DNA of 64,000 bases from contig CP136069.1 in the NCBI GenBank assembly GCA_032622095.1, positions 47,468,194-47,532,193 of the forward strand. Reading direction: 5' to 3'. The notes beneath the pieces are model-generated. The model worked only from the letters and a program-made list of their open reading frames with translations. It did no database searches and was not told where the DNA came from. This document shows, piece by piece, positions 11,570 through 23,735 of the stretch. Source of the DNA: Siphonodentalium dalli (lineage: Eukaryota; Mollusca; Scaphopoda; Gadilida; Siphonodentaliidae). The position numbers were made by a program, and so were the translations under genes. The stretch's first letter is position 1. Each line of letters starts with the position of its first letter.

Positions 11570-12665
11570 CAACTTAGATTCAACGTACAGCATGTATCAA
11601 CATTCAGTGTTAGGTTTCCCACATTAAAGGTACTCAATCCGAATTAACGCTCACGAATTAAAATATCATTGGCTTCGGGGGTACAAAATATTTAAGTTGA
11701 GTCGATGAACCCACCCATCAAGGTACAGTAGGAGTAATCAGATATCGATATTTTAAATCTAGTATTTTAATTATAAGTGGCACAGTAAACTGTCGGCGAG
11801 AAGAACTTATCTGACAAGATAGCGGATGAAGATCGATAACTCTCAAATCGAGTGGCTTTTTGTGTCAGATATTTGACAACCAATAAAATTTTGTTGAAAA
11901 AAACTTTGATAAATAACAGGTTTTGGGCAATTTTATAGTTGACTGTGGTTCTAAAGCATTGTTTTGGGCAATTAATCTTTTCTGATAACTGAAATGGCAT
12001 TTAAAAAAATGGTGTTGTTCTTGGAATCTGATGATATGGTGACCGTCGAATCGGATTGAGTACCTTTAATTCAACATTAGATAACATCTCGATATTCAAC
12101 ATTAGGTTTCCAACTTTATTTCCACATTGATTCATTGTTGAACGATTGTCCAAATTTAAACTGTTAGATTTCTAACATTATTTCAATGTTGATCGAACAT
12201 TACAAAACTTGACAAAAGTGAACATTAGCTTTCAAACGTAATCCCAATGTCGATTCAACGCTAAATTAATGTCCAGAAATTAAACATTAGGCTTCCAGCG
12301 TTATTTCAATGCTGAGCAAACATAAAACAAAATCAACATTAGGATTCCAATGCTATTTCAAAATCGAGTGATCGTCCCAATATTCAACATTAGTTTTCCA
12401 AAATTATCCCATTTTCAATTCAATGTTGTTGATCATATCGAGCGAACATAACAAAAACAATACTTTTTTTAATCCAATATTATTTTAACGTTGAGCGAAT
12501 GTCAAAAAATTCAACGTTAGCTTCCCAATATTATTCCAATGTTCAAAGTTAGTTTTTCAATGTTGTCTCAAATGTATATTCTAATATTTCTATGTTCACT
12601 TCAACGAGCAAACTGGACCAATCGCCAACGTTATTTCAAATTCAACGTTTGAGACAACCGTTTAC
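11570..12665 (+). repeat. Degenerate AACATTAGGTTTCCAAC minisatellite, split by a MITE
   Basis: Imperfect units of roughly 45-60 bp contain caacattaggtttccaac, attatttcaatgttga and cgaacat. They occur at 11570-11623 and again at 12070-12665. The TTAA element at 11624-12069 sits between and clearly interrupts the array. Units are poorly conserved and give only chance frames. Confidence 0.65.
11624..12069 (+). mobile_element. TTAAAGGTACTCAATCCGA MITE (family 2), full copy
   Basis: This 446-bp element has TTAAAGGTACTCAATCCGA at its left end and the exact inverse TCGGATTGAGTACCTTTAA at its right end. TTAA lies at both borders, as expected for a piggyBac-like target duplication. The interior has no transposase. 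It sits inside a minisatellite array, which makes its borders easy to see. Related copies are at 27359, 30323, 30767 and, degraded, at 6694. Confidence 0.85.
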
Positions 12666-13164
12666 TTTAGTCTTTACATTGGATCAACATAGGGATGCTA
12701 TCTGGCCTGGTGAGGCCATTTGGCATGATTTTGGGAAACATTGGGACATAAATATTATACAGACTGGAATCAGTAGGCCCTATAGCTGATTTCACCTATT
12801 GTCGCGGATTTTTTATACAACTCAGTACTTGAACTAGTGGAATTATGTTTATATGATTACAGTTACCAGTAGGCTACAATGTGAACACAGAACATATATA
12901 TATACGTCAATATAGAAACAAAAGCGACATGAGCGCAAATATTACCTCTCCTTGTCACAGATTCAAATTTCAAAAATAAACTATTCTGAATTGGGAATTT
13001 GGTGACGTCTAAATGTCGTATCAATAATTGGTAAATTCGTTACCGGATGTCCTGCATGTACATAAGATTATAAATAACCATGACTTGTCACACAGAAGTT
13101 ATACATTTTACGCCTTTCAAATTTTAGTCTAGCTGGATTGACAGAAACAGTACTTGTGCCTTTT

Positions 13165-13265
13165 CTCGACTCGACTGGGAAGCCGCCATTTGAATAGGTT
13201 GTCACGTGCAGTTATAGAACCAATCACGAATAGACGTCGCTTAACTATCCACGTTCCATCTTGTA
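13165..13265. promoter_or_regulatory. Promoter-like cluster of motifs
   Basis: Within 100 bp there are gccgccatt (YY1-like), cacgtg (E-box), aaccaatca (CCAAT box), gacgtc (CRE-like) and ccatcttg (YY1-like). These are common near animal transcription starts. I cannot find an adjoining coding exon on either strand, so this is a weak suggestion; chance and a repeat-borne promoter both remain possible. Confidence 0.2.
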
Positions 13266-13699
13266 ACTACTTGTCAAGTAGCAAAAATAGCATATTTAAG
13301 TAGCTTATAATGCTATAAAAGTCGTTGGAATATTCTAACCACCCAAATTTAGCTACTCGAGATTTAGTGTGTACGCAATTTTGAACAGGTTTGTTTTCAG
13401 TAGTTTCTCTCACTTCCAAAACCTGGCCATCCTATCTGGAGGGGATCCCATCAGTGACTAATGTGCCTGGCAAGATAGACTTACCAGCCTGGTTAGCTAT
13501 TGTGGCTATTCTTACTAATCTGCTTTATAGACAATCCACCATAGATAGCTACTTGATCAATATTGCTGACCATATATACCAATAGTCCTACTGAATAACC
13601 ATTATGACTAGCTAATAGTGACTAATGTAACTGGCTATATAGGCTTACCACCCTGTATGGCTATAGTGGATATTCTCCCATATACAATATTACCATGGT

Positions 13700-14140
13700 A
13701 ACTCTTGGTGTTTACCCAGGTTTACCCCTTATAAACCCCAGTACACATAGGTTTCACCCTGGTCACACCCCGGTTACACCCAGTTTACACCCAGGTAAAT
13801 CAGGGATTTATATAGATTTACCCTTTGTTTTCTATATATGATAGGCATAAACCCCAGTTTACCCGGGTTTTTACGGATATAATTTAGAAAGGCGCTGTCA
13901 CACCCGGGTTATCTGGGGCGAAATCGTTTTAGCAACCATATCAGTAAACATGATGTTATAGAATATAAATTTTTGTATAGTGTTACAGACACGTAGTTGC
14001 AACAACAACATACACGCTCCATGTAGACACCCGGGTATTTAGACCCAGGTTATCCCGGGTATTTATAACCAGGTATTTACACCAGGGTTTCGCCCAGGTA
14101 ATTACTACAGGGTTCACCCGGATATATACACCAGGGTATT
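13700..14140 (+). repeat. Degenerate ACCCAGGTTTA minisatellite
   Basis: Short imperfect units such as acccaggtttacccc, caccctggtcaca and acccgggta repeat through this span, interrupted by a unique segment near 13870-14010. The words resemble those of the larger array at 43960-44680. The 45-bp minisatellite follows almost immediately. Confidence 0.6.
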
Positions 14141-14167
14141 TTGTTAGACTGTATAATCTGCACTTGA

Positions 14168-15130
14168 AGTTACCTTATTAACTCTTTCTATATTAAAGCA
14201 TCATTGACGTGTAGCTACCTTATTAACCCTTTCTATATTAAAGCATCATTGACGTGTAGTTACCTTATTAACCCTTTATATATTAAAGTATCATTGACGT
14301 GTAGTTACCTTATTAACCCTTTCTATATTAACGTATCATTGGTGAGTAGTTACCTTATTAACCATTTCTATATTAAATCATCATTGTCGGGTAGTTACTA
14401 GTTACCCTATTAACACTTTCTGTATTAAGCATTATTGACGTGTAGTTATCTTATTAACCCTTTCTATATTATAGCATGATTGAGTTGTAGTTACCATATT
14501 AGTCCTTTCTATATTAAAGCATCATTGACGGGTAGTTACTTTATTAACCCTTTATATACTAGAGCATCATTAACGTGTAGTTACCTTATTAACCCTTTCT
14601 ATATTAAAGTATCATTGACGTGTAGTTACCTTATTAACCCTTTCTATATTAAAGTATCATTGGTGAGTAGTTACCTAATTAACCATTTCTATATTAAATC
14701 ATAATTGACGGGTAGTTACGTTATTAACCCTTTCTATATTAAAGCATCATTGACGGGTAGTTACGTTATTAACCCTTTCTATATTAAAGCATCATTAACG
14801 TGTAGTTACCTTATTAACCCTTTCTATATTAAAGTATCATTGACGTGTAGTTACCTTATTAACCCTTTCTATATTAAAGTATCATTGGTGAGTAGTTACC
14901 TAATTAACCATTTCTATATTAAATCATAATTGACGGGTAGTTACGTTATTAACCCTTTCTATATTAAAGCATCATTGACGGGTAGTTACGTTATTAACCC
15001 TTTCTATATTAAAGCATCATTGACGCGTAGTTACCTTATTAACCATTTCTATATTAAAGCATAATTGACGGGAAGTTACCTTATTAACCCTTTCTGTATT
15101 AAAGCATCATCGGCGTGTAGTTACCTTATT
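14168..15130 (+). repeat. 45-bp minisatellite with 225-bp higher-order period
   Basis: About 21 copies of a 45-bp unit are present, each with gtagttaccttattaaccc, then tttctatattaaagcatcat, then tgacgt. Because 45 is divisible by three, three long plus-strand frames arise with a 15-residue repeat; they are not genes. From 14656 to about 15105 a five-unit block repeats exactly at 225-bp spacing (the variant tggtgagtag occurs at 14661 and 14886). The unit core TTAACCCTTTCTATATTAA resembles the end of the candidate element at 574. Confidence 0.92.
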
Positions 15131-15135
15131 ACTTG

Positions 15136-16365
15136 AAGTTTATTATCACAGTATGACAATACACTACCCCGGACAAATGAAGCAATATCACATTTTATCT
15201 AACAGCCTAGCTAAAAGTGAACATTAAGCTGACAGACAATTTTCAGGGCCATTATTTAATATTAAAGGGATACAAAATAAAGATATTTCTAGTTATCAGT
15301 AAGAATTATTCTCTAAGTGATACTTATTTTTTCAAATAAATGATTGCATTTATACTATAGTAGACCATATATTAACAGGAAAATATTAGTGGATACAATT
15401 ATTGTGTTTCAAAATTCGTTTCGTTTCTGCAGCCAAATTACAATCCTAACTTTTAGTTAACTGTTTCTTCGAAAAAAAAGCGTACAATTCCTAGCGGTGT
15501 TTTGTGTTAGTTTTGTCGCGAATCAACACAGATTGACAGAAGGAAATGGTGTATTGGCTACAAAACGGATAAACTGTGGACTTAAATATAAGATTCGCCG
15601 ATTTGTCGGCATGGATGTGCACAAATATCGAAAAATTCTGAATTTCATGTGGAAAAAAAAATTCAATTCCCGGAACAGTTAGGACTACCACTACGGTAAT
15701 GAAAGGTATCAACTATAGTACTGAACGGTATCCATAACCAGAATATTTCCGCTGACACACATGTATGACCGGGCAAATTTCTATCACATGAAACATTGGG
15801 TTTGAATTACTTGAAAAGTAATACATGTAATTGAAAATTTTGATCTACGGTATCGGTAGGCGGTAGTATGGAGTCTGTAGTGTAGTACTGTACATGTAGT
15901 CATACTGATAAGCCTGCTGTACAATACTACTTTTGCTGTTTTACTTGTCTACTGAGACTGTGTACTGTGTGAATGTGATATTGTTAATTCAGTTCCACTC
16001 TAATGTACATCAACTGAATAAATTAGGCAATGGTGCACCGCTAAGGCACCGGTAATCCCTACATACATACCAGGAGGAAAAGGCGTTGGAACTTAGGACA
16101 ACAGTCGTCACACGACAAAGAAAATTATCAACAAGTGAACGTTATCATTAAAATTGCAGATTAAAACACACTGCAGATGAATGTTACATGTACAGTATTG
16201 TGAAGTTGGGATCACCTGGACCTCCATTGTAACAATTGTTACAATTTACAAATATTTAAGGATTATACTAGTGTCAATTTGATGAGTAGATGCGTGACTG
16301 TAAAATAATTAGACATTCCATAGTTACTCGAAAGATAACAGTACACGATTCCATCAAGTTGTTCC
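15136..16365. other. Non-coding stretch
   Basis: No gene is supported. The short overlapping frames on both strands at about 15490-15710 mirror one another and have no domain. The rest is AT-rich DNA with scattered tacatgta words. Confidence 0.35.
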
Positions 16366-16765
16366 TTAACCCTTTACCCAACAAACCGGCCAAAACCGGC
16401 CAAATAAAGCTTCAACAGCCTAAAATATCTTCGGTCTGTCTCAATAGAACCATACAAATATGGATATCATTGGAACCGGCTCCTTGACCACATTGTGATA
16501 GTTACAGTTATACCCTGTGCCAATGTATTCTCTTATATATGCGAGTCGACCATAGGTCGCCTCGCATATATAAGAGAATGCATTGGCCTAAAAAAAATCT
16601 TTTTTTAACACTTTTTACCATTTTTTCTTACAATCTTTAACAATTTTATAATTTTTAATGTGTTAAGCCAATGCATTCTCTTATATATGCGAGGCGACCT
16701 ATGGTCGACTCGCATATATAAGAGAATGCATTGGCACAGGGCCCTTCTGTTGGGTAAAGGGTTAA
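16366..16765 (+). mobile_element. TTAACCCTTTACCCAACA MITE with twin hairpins, copy 1
   Basis: The 400-bp element begins TTAACCCTTTACCCAACA and ends with the inverse TGTTGGGTAAAGGGTTAA. TTAA and the CCCTTT start fit a piggyBac-like element without transposase. Inside are two hairpins (about 16533-16599 and 16660-16735). Each is a 32-bp stem starting ccaatgcattctcttata with a 3-base loop and one mismatch, and the second hairpin is the inverse complement of the first. A T-rich spacer separates them. A second full copy lies at 63269-63667; counted by eye, the two differ at about nine places. Confidence 0.9.
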
Positions 16766-18227
16766 CACCTCAACCTTTGGTGGATAACAGTAAAACTAAT
16801 GAAAATGATGACAGCCAGACTCAACATCAAGAATACATGTACATGCATAAGTAACGGTTCAATGATTTTGACTCCATCAGATGATACTTAGGCTCATATT
16901 AACACATACACGTAGTTCACATACTCTCAAAATAAGTGTCTCCCTCAACCGTGTTAGAACCTCAGTGAGACCACGTTGAAAATTACCATCAATGCAGTTC
17001 TAGTGTTGATGCAACGTGGTCACGTTACTTCAACCTAGTTGCAATGTTCCTCAGCGTGGTGATTCGTGAAAATAAATGTCAATGCAACTTAAAGCGGTGG
17101 AGGTGAATGTTACATGTAAGTTGTTATTAATGAAACGGAACGATGGCTTTAATCGGTTCCACCAGCAATAAATCGTGACTTCTTTATATTGGCCTGACAG
17201 ATTGGTTTTTGTCGGCGTCATTCCTGTCGACCATTATGATGGCCAGATATATTGTCATATAACAGCGATTTACGATCTGTCTTGTTGGCTTATAATATAA
17301 ATTAATAAATTGACCATGTGTTTGTTCCTCGCGTAAAAATATTATTTCTTAGTGCAAACGTCCTCATTGGTTGTGTTCCTCGACTCCTCATATAGTCGGT
17401 CAAGTCACTTACAGTATATGTACGTACAGGGCGCTCAGAAATTTCTTGGAAAAGCGACCAGATGCTCGAATCTACTTTGCGATTTTGCAGCTACGCATTT
17501 TTAAATGCGTCATATTTTAACACATTTACCTTGATTTATTCACAAACAAATGTCGCGATGCAGGCCTTAATATCCATCAGATTTTTTGCGAGAATCAAAA
17601 CGTTTGTGTTTCACTTTCTACAGGGAATCAAGACTTTTTACGAGAATCAAAATGAGAATCATGATTCTGATTATAAAACAATTAATGTCAACAGTGTTTA
17701 TTTATGTTTATTCCATTTTGAATGGAAAACTACATCACGTCAGATTCCGAACATACATGTACCTGTACACCAGACAGTGGGAAAATAACACAAAATCATT
17801 CAGATGTGAATTTAAATTAAACAAAACTAAAACTTATACTGCAAAATACACCATCGTAACGTTATTTCGGTGTTCATACTAGTATACTTTTTCGGCGCAA
17901 TGATCGGTAATTTCAATGCGACTGCGAATATTCCCAATGCAGTGCATTTAATTTGAACGCAGTCGTCATACGTTTACAAAGTGGTCACAATGCACCCTCA
18001 ACGTGTTTTAAATGCAACAACCGCGTTTCATCGACATTACGACCACGTTGTAAATGGCTGTGGAATTGCGTTAAAATTACATTTATTTTCAGAATATGTG
18101 TATATAACCACAAGGAGAAAGAATAATTCAACTATTTTTTATCACTTTGTAAACCTCTGATGTTTCCCATGTATATTATAAACCATGTTGTTATATCCTT
18201 TATAATTGTTTATTCAACATCACAGGG
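16766..18227. other. Non-coding stretch with degenerate ACCACGTTG words
   Basis: Scattered imperfect repeats (gaccacgttg, caacgtggtcacgtt, caatgcagt) occur at about 16950-17060 and 17930-18060, suggesting a decayed minisatellite. The two overlapping plus-strand frames around 17462-17882 have no recognisable domain. Part of 18100-18200 also matches 28165-28260 (aaacc, ctgatgtttcccatgta). Confidence 0.35.
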
Positions 18228-18578
18228 TGCAATCTATACAATGCGGTTCCGATTTCGATGTCCGGTTTGGCATTATTATCGTCCGGTTCGATAGCAGAAA
18301 TACTTTGTTTCGAATGACATACAAGTTTTACGAGTTCTCTCGCTCAAGAATGGATAAATTTCTAAACCTGATTTTTGGCGCATTAGTTAAAATTATATTT
18401 TTTCACAAGAACACACCACAAATATAGTATAAATGATAAGTAACTGATAAGCCACATACTGGTACTGTGATATAGAATTTCAAAACTTAACCTAGAAATC
18501 AACAGAAGAGCCAATTGCTTTCTGGTTACAAAATGTCGAACCGGACAGCAAAAACGGAACCGGATTGTATCGATTGCA
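18228..18578. mobile_element. MITE with TGCAATC...CGGTTCCG inverted ends
   Basis: The left end reads tgcaatctatacaatgcggt and then tccgatttcgatgtccggtt. The right end is the inverse with a few mismatches (aaccggacagcaaaaacgga and then accggattgtatcgattgca). Arms are about 55 bp and the element is about 350 bp. No coding frame of note and no target duplication that I can define. Confidence 0.65.
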
Positions 18579-21000
18579 TAAACATATGAAGTTGGTCACT
18601 GACCGACATTTATGATTGCAGAAAAAAATAAACCAATTCTCTGGTGTGATTTATAGGACTATGCAATGCCGACTTAAAAATAAAAATTCACATAAACATC
18701 GCATGAAGCGGTCTAACCACAAATGCGAGTATTCGGTAATTCCAAATGTATGAACTATCACCATGATTTCCTGGTATAATATATCATGGTCAGGACTGTT
18801 TGTACAAAAGGGAGTTATTCTATGCATAAGTTTACTATATCATTGTACTCAGACTGTATTGCAATGGAATATATTAGTACACGTATACTGTGTGCACATT
18901 ATATACATGTAGGCCTACTTTCACGTCAGTATGTGTCATGAAAGACTCATGTTGTTAAATTGGGCGAATTGAAACAAAACATGTGTGAAAAGGGAGAGAA
19001 TACATGTACACGTGCTGGTACTATAGACCTCTTTGTGTGCTATACTACTGGTACTATTCACATGTACTACACTACAATAAGATAACATTTAATTGACCCT
19101 GCCGCCCGTGTGACACAGGCCTCAACCACGACAAACAAGTACCTGTATCCAGGCCTACCAGTACCAGGCTACTAGTAAATTGAGTACTGAAAGTGTCACA
19201 TCATTAATCGAGCCCAATCCTAGAACTATAGTCGTCCTGTGCCGTATTTGGTAGATAAGCTTTGATAAACATACTAGTGCATGTAGTGTAACAACAGAGA
19301 CATTCTATTTAAATGGAGATAAAGTGTTCGCATGATAATGTTCAATAGTTTTGTTTGTCGAGATATTATTGAACTGCCAATATACCGTTAAGGAGACAAT
19401 GTGGGCGCTGTAAGACAGTACTGTTTACAAACAGGGGTGTTGTCGATTAATCAAAATGCCGTAAAACTATGATGTGTTACAGCGGTTGGCGGCAATGTAA
19501 TTGAACGTGGTTGAACAGTCAAGTACCGGTGTGGGGGGGGTCATTTAATTATGACATAGCTGTATTTATGTTAAACTAGTCTCTTGTGAAGTCTTGTGTA
19601 GTTTGGGTTACTATTAATAAGATATATAATGAATGTTTTGAATTTATGGTACCATTCTAACCTGAATCAACATATGCCATGCACAACTTCACGCTGGTCA
19701 TCCTATAACCCCCGCTATGTGGGCAGTAAATCCCGGTGCGGGCGTCAGTAAACTGCTCATCAGGTTATAATAGTTAGAGTTGTCCATACCAGGGCTAGTC
19801 TAATCAGTTAAAATAAGCAATTTAGAAGTTATAGCAACCAGTGACGTGCATGTATATGATAGGCAATGGCTATTTATGCTGTGACAGGAGCTCAGATATT
19901 CAGATATCAGTTCTCGAGAAAAACACAATCTTAGTCGAGCGGATTTATAGAATATGGTGGTAAACTTAAATTTCATTCAGCAAAACTTTCACGGCAGACA
20001 CTTCTCGAGAATATTTTTGAAAACATGGATCAGTCTATATGGGACACTACCTGTGACGTGTTGTGATACTAAAAAACCACAAATCCCTATCCAGTAAATC
20101 GAATAATGTTATCTTTCCAAACATAACGTTCATCGATAAATCGAGCAGGAGTCAACTCCGACGCAAGCAAAATTCTTGCCTGCGTTGGGGTTTACTCCGA
20201 CACCGTGGAGTGTCACATGCAATTGTCAATATTTTCCAATACTTAAATGCAGCTAATGCCAATGTAAATGTAGATTTATAATATATAGTTTACTAAACTA
20301 TCATTGTCAATGAAAAATTTACAATGTTGTCCAAATTCATCACCATGCACTCATCTTGGAGCTGAAAACACACAAAATTTAAGCATGGAAGCTTATTCTC
20401 ACACTTCGTCGAACATTTCATCACGTTATGGAGGTTTATTCATCGAACTTTTGGTTGAAGCTGGGTTCACCATGTACCTCGTAGATCTGGAGTGTACCCG
20501 AAGAAAAACAATACAAAAAATTCCCTCAAAACAAACATCCATGTATAGGATTACCAGCCGCCAACGTGAACTTACTCATCTGCAGCACCAATACTTTACA
20601 AGATACACAATTGTGTAAACTTTGCAGCTTATTGTTCACGGATAAGGCCAAAATAGTTCGTTGTTTCTGATACCCTGCCTGCCTCAATTTTGTTCTCCAA
20701 TTTTCTCCAGAAAGCTAGTCTATATAACTTACTCCTATTTACATTTGTACAGTACTATATTTCGTTCAGTTTTGGCGCGCAAATTCACAAATGAAAGAAA
20801 TATGTTCGTAAAAGCCTTGTACATGTATCTGGTGACAGTTTCAGTTCTTAATTGTGTGTCCTTTATAGTCTCGATCCGATTGAGCTCAAACTTGCTACCT
20901 ACGGGAAGTGTCATGGACGGGTTAAATTGTGACCCGACCTGACCTTGACCTTGAAAATGATCAACTCAAGGTCAAATCGGGATAAATTGAAAAATTAAAT
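18579..21000. other. Non-coding stretch left of the retrotransposon
   Basis: No gene is supported. The plus-strand frames at 20063-20942 lack known domains. At 20937-20985 there are several tgaccttg/caaggtca words in both orientations. The final bases, aaattgaaaaattaaat, are the AT-rich target into which the Ngaro-type element inserted. Confidence 0.35.
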
Positions 21001-21201
21001 TAATGCACCCGGGGCCGATAAGGTTCGGGGTGATTTATGTGGTTCTTTGATCCTGTCATCCGGCAGACATTCCGGATTTTCGGTACGATCCGTTCCGTAT
21101 CGGCCGAACTTAAAAGTCCGCATTTTACATCCGCCCGGAATGCTGCCTCCTTCCGGTAACTGAAAAAAGCAATTCACTCTTGAATTATACGCATCCCGCT
21201 C
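21001..21201 (+). repeat. Ngaro split direct repeat A1
   Basis: This 201-bp segment starts taatgcac and ends near gcatcccgctc. It recurs at 25804-26004 with constant offset 4803; I see only three base differences, two near the start and one near the end, with the core identical. It holds a foldback, gacattccgg against ccggaatgctgc. A1 is the left terminus. Confidence 0.92.
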
Positions 21202-21395
21202 GGTTGTGTCGTCAATTCCTATCTGTTTCCATCCGTCACCGTGTTTCTTCACCAGCCTTCATTTATTCGTCTATCATCTTGTTCCTTGTGCGCTCTGTCT
21301 GCGTCCTGTTCCGTCGGCGTTACCTATTTTCGTGGGTCGTGCACGTGTTTTCCCTGTTTGTGTTTGTCGTTCGGTGGCATTCCCGTATTTCTCCT

Positions 21396-22052
21396 ATGGT
21401 TCGTACAGGATCTCGCGGTCGGGCCCGCGACCGTTCGTCTCGTAGCAGTCGCCAGGATGCGTCTGCCAGCTCGTCTCGTGCTGGTCCTGATTCCAGTGGC
21501 CGTGTTAGGCCTTCTTCTCGGGTTTTTGGCCAGTGTGTCATCTGTGGCTGATTCACGGGTGCGCGGCCGTGGTCAGCTTCGCGTGGCAGGCCTGCTCGTG
21601 GCTCTGGACGGGGATGCCACGCCTCTCGTGGCCGGATTTCCCATTCTCGTGGCCGCGATCCTGTTCGTCAGCCTCGTTGTCGGCCCAGTCGCCAGGCTAG
21701 TCGCCGACAGGACGTTTTTCTGCGCTATGAATCCAGGTCACCACGAGCGTCTCCTTTGTCGTCCTGTCCCCGCCGCAGTTCTGATGACAGCTCCACTTCT
21801 CTCCGCCGCCGCGAGGATTCCCGTGTGGCTTCAGTGATCCACCGACCGTACGCTCCGGCAAGAGACAGAACTGATCCGGGTAATGCCTTATTTAGCTTTC
21901 CATCCTCGCTGGTCTCCCCTTGGGACGCCCCCTTGCCGATTCCTACGGCGGCAGATGGCCTTGGCTCTCACGTTTCCCGATCTTCGCGACAAAATTTTCT
22001 GGGGGCGTCGTGCTTCCGGGCGAATCCGTGTTGCGCCCAAGGCTTAAAATAA
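21396..22052 (+). pseudogene. Gag-like RS-rich ORF with one in-frame stop
   Basis: The frame opens at ATG 21396 (MVRTGSRGRARDRSS) and stays open to 22052 except for one TGA at 21549-21551, right after a CVIC motif. The product is dominated by Arg, Ser and Gly, including RGRPARGSGRG and RRSSDDSSTSLRRRE, as in nucleic-acid-binding first ORFs of Ngaro/DIRS elements. It lies at the expected place, after A1 and before reverse transcriptase. The last codons run into the TTAA-flanked insert at 22044, so the native end is lost. A second frame just upstream of the insert (TFPDLRDKIFWGRR) may be the true end of gag, implying a frameshift. The gag assignment rests on position and composition, not on a recognised domain. 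Confidence 0.6.
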
Positions 22053-22352
22053 GTGGTCTGATATGGCCAATTGTCAGACACCAAATTCAAATTTTTATAG
22101 GTTGTCAGGCTCTGCTTTGAAACTGTCTGACATAATGTCTGGTTGGGAAATTGATGTATTTTTATGAAAATATCACTGGTAATGTGATATTTTGCAAAAA
22201 TTTATAGAGCATGCTGTTAAATGAAATTGGATTGCATAATTTATGGATCCAGTAACACCACTGGGATCAGAGCAATTGAAGACTTCTATAACCTTAGAAT
22301 TGAAATCGGCAAGTATGTTTAATGTTGTCGAGGTGGGGCAGATTTGCATTAA

Positions 22353-22384
<32 letters not shown>

Positions 22385-22555
22385 AAATGATAATTGAGAA
22401 GAGGAACATCATTGGGGGATTATACATCATTATTAGTTTCAATTGGTATTATTATGGGTGATACAAAAGACATGTCAGGCCTCATTTCGAAATGTCAGAC
22501 CATGTCTGTTTGGTGCCTGACAAAATGTCAGATAGTCAAATAAAAATTATTTTAA
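22044..22555. mobile_element. TTAA-flanked MITE inserted in the Ngaro element
   Basis: A 512-bp AT-rich block interrupts the GC-rich retrotransposon. It starts TTAAAATAA and ends with the inverse TTATTTTAA. The terminal regions carry scattered inverted gtcagac/gtctgac and ttgtcaggc words, so the ends form a diverged foldback. An (AAAAC)n tract lies at 22356-22382. Removing it with one TTAA rejoins the coding sequence around gcccaaggc and ggtttggtt. It has no transposase. Confidence 0.75.
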
Positions 22556-22558
22556 GGT

Positions 22559-23735
22559 TTGGTTGCGCCAGGCGGGCATGCTGCTCCAATAACGTCTGTT
22601 GACTCGTGGACCGATGCTTTTCTCATGCCGCAACCGCTGCCCATGGACAAGACTTTCGTCGCTCAGCCTGCGACGGTCGCCAGCCACGTCTACCAGCTCA
22701 CCCCTTCCGCCATTAATCTTGTCTATTTGTGTTGGTGGCTTAGGAAGTACCCTCACCACCAAGCCGCGCGGGAACTCCGGTTCGGTTTTACTCGTGGTTT
22801 TTCCGCTCCATTATACTGGCCCGCGTATGCAACTGACGCTCCGAACCTCAAGTCTGCTCGTGACCGTCCCGAGGTCGTCCGGGAAAAGATCCTTAAGGAA
22901 GGTCGCATTGCTGGTCCTTTCTGCGCTCGTCCAATTCCATCGCTCCGCGTGTCGCCGCTTGGACTGGTGCCTAAACATGAACCCGACTCATTCCGTCGCA
23001 TCCATCACCTCTCCTATCCGGCCGGCCAGTCGCTCAATGATCATATTCCGCGCGAATTCACTGTCACATATACCAGTTTTGACGCTGCTGTTGCCACCAT
23101 CCGGTCCCTTGGGACCGGGACATTGCTCGCGCGCAGGGATTTAGAGGCTGCATATCGTAATCTTCGCATCTACCCGGGCGATTTCGATCAACTTGGTTTT
23201 AAACTGGACGACATGTTTTATTTCGACAATTGCTTACCTTTCGGCTGCAGCGTGTCGTGCGCAACTTTTGAAAAATTCTCAACATTTTTGGAATGGGTTG
23301 TTAAGCAGCGGTCCGGCAACCCACACATCTTGTACTACTGCGATGACTTCCTGTTCTGTGGTCCGCCAGCCACGTCCCAGGCCTCGGACAGTCTTGACAT
23401 GTTTCATCGCGTTTGCTCTGGTCTTGGCGTACCTATTGCTCATGATAAAACGGTCTCGCCCACCTCGAAGCTCTGCTACCTTGGTCTCGAACTCGATACG
23501 TTGGCTAACGCGGTGCGTCTCCCTGCTGAGAAGCTCACAGCTATTCAGTCCACAATCTCTCTGGCTTTGCGCTGCCGTAAAATCTCTGTCGTGAACTACA
23601 GTCGCTCATTGGCTCATTACCATTTGCGTGCAAGGCGGTTCGTCCCTGCCGCCCAATTTGTCGTCGCCTGATTGATGCCCTGCAGGGATTTTCTAAGCCG
23701 AATCACAAAATCCGAATTACTTCTGGCATGTGCCG
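22559..23735 (+). pseudogene. Reverse transcriptase, Ngaro/DIRS type, frameshifted
   Basis: This segment copies the element RNA into DNA. The open frame from 22559 runs 370 codons. It contains ARRDLEAAYR with the motif A aspartate at 23138, the downstream LPFGCSVS segment, and YYCDDFLF with the paired catalytic aspartates at 23342-23347. The start at 22559 is arbitrary because the native N-terminus lies left of the MITE. Near 23590 the reading frame shifts by one base; homology continues in frame +1 as ELQSLIGSLPFACKAV and CRRLIDALQGF, typical of the Ngaro connection region. It shifts back near 23740. The catalytic residues are intact, but the polypeptide could not be made continuously. Confidence 0.9.

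Noticed and set aside
14204-14929. Three plus-strand frames with a 15-residue repeat
   Set aside because: They are direct translation of the 45-bp minisatellite, whose length is a multiple of three.
14168-15130. CRISPR-like array
   Set aside because: The repeats are contiguous 45-bp units without distinct spacers, in a eukaryotic context.
21241-21837. 198-residue frame overlapping the gag-like ORF
   Set aside because: It is a shadow of the RS-rich frame; GC-rich composition keeps alternative frames open.
22349-22386. (AAAAC)n tract as a poly-A tail of a processed insertion
   Set aside because: It lies in the middle of a TTAA-bounded foldback element rather than at an insertion end.
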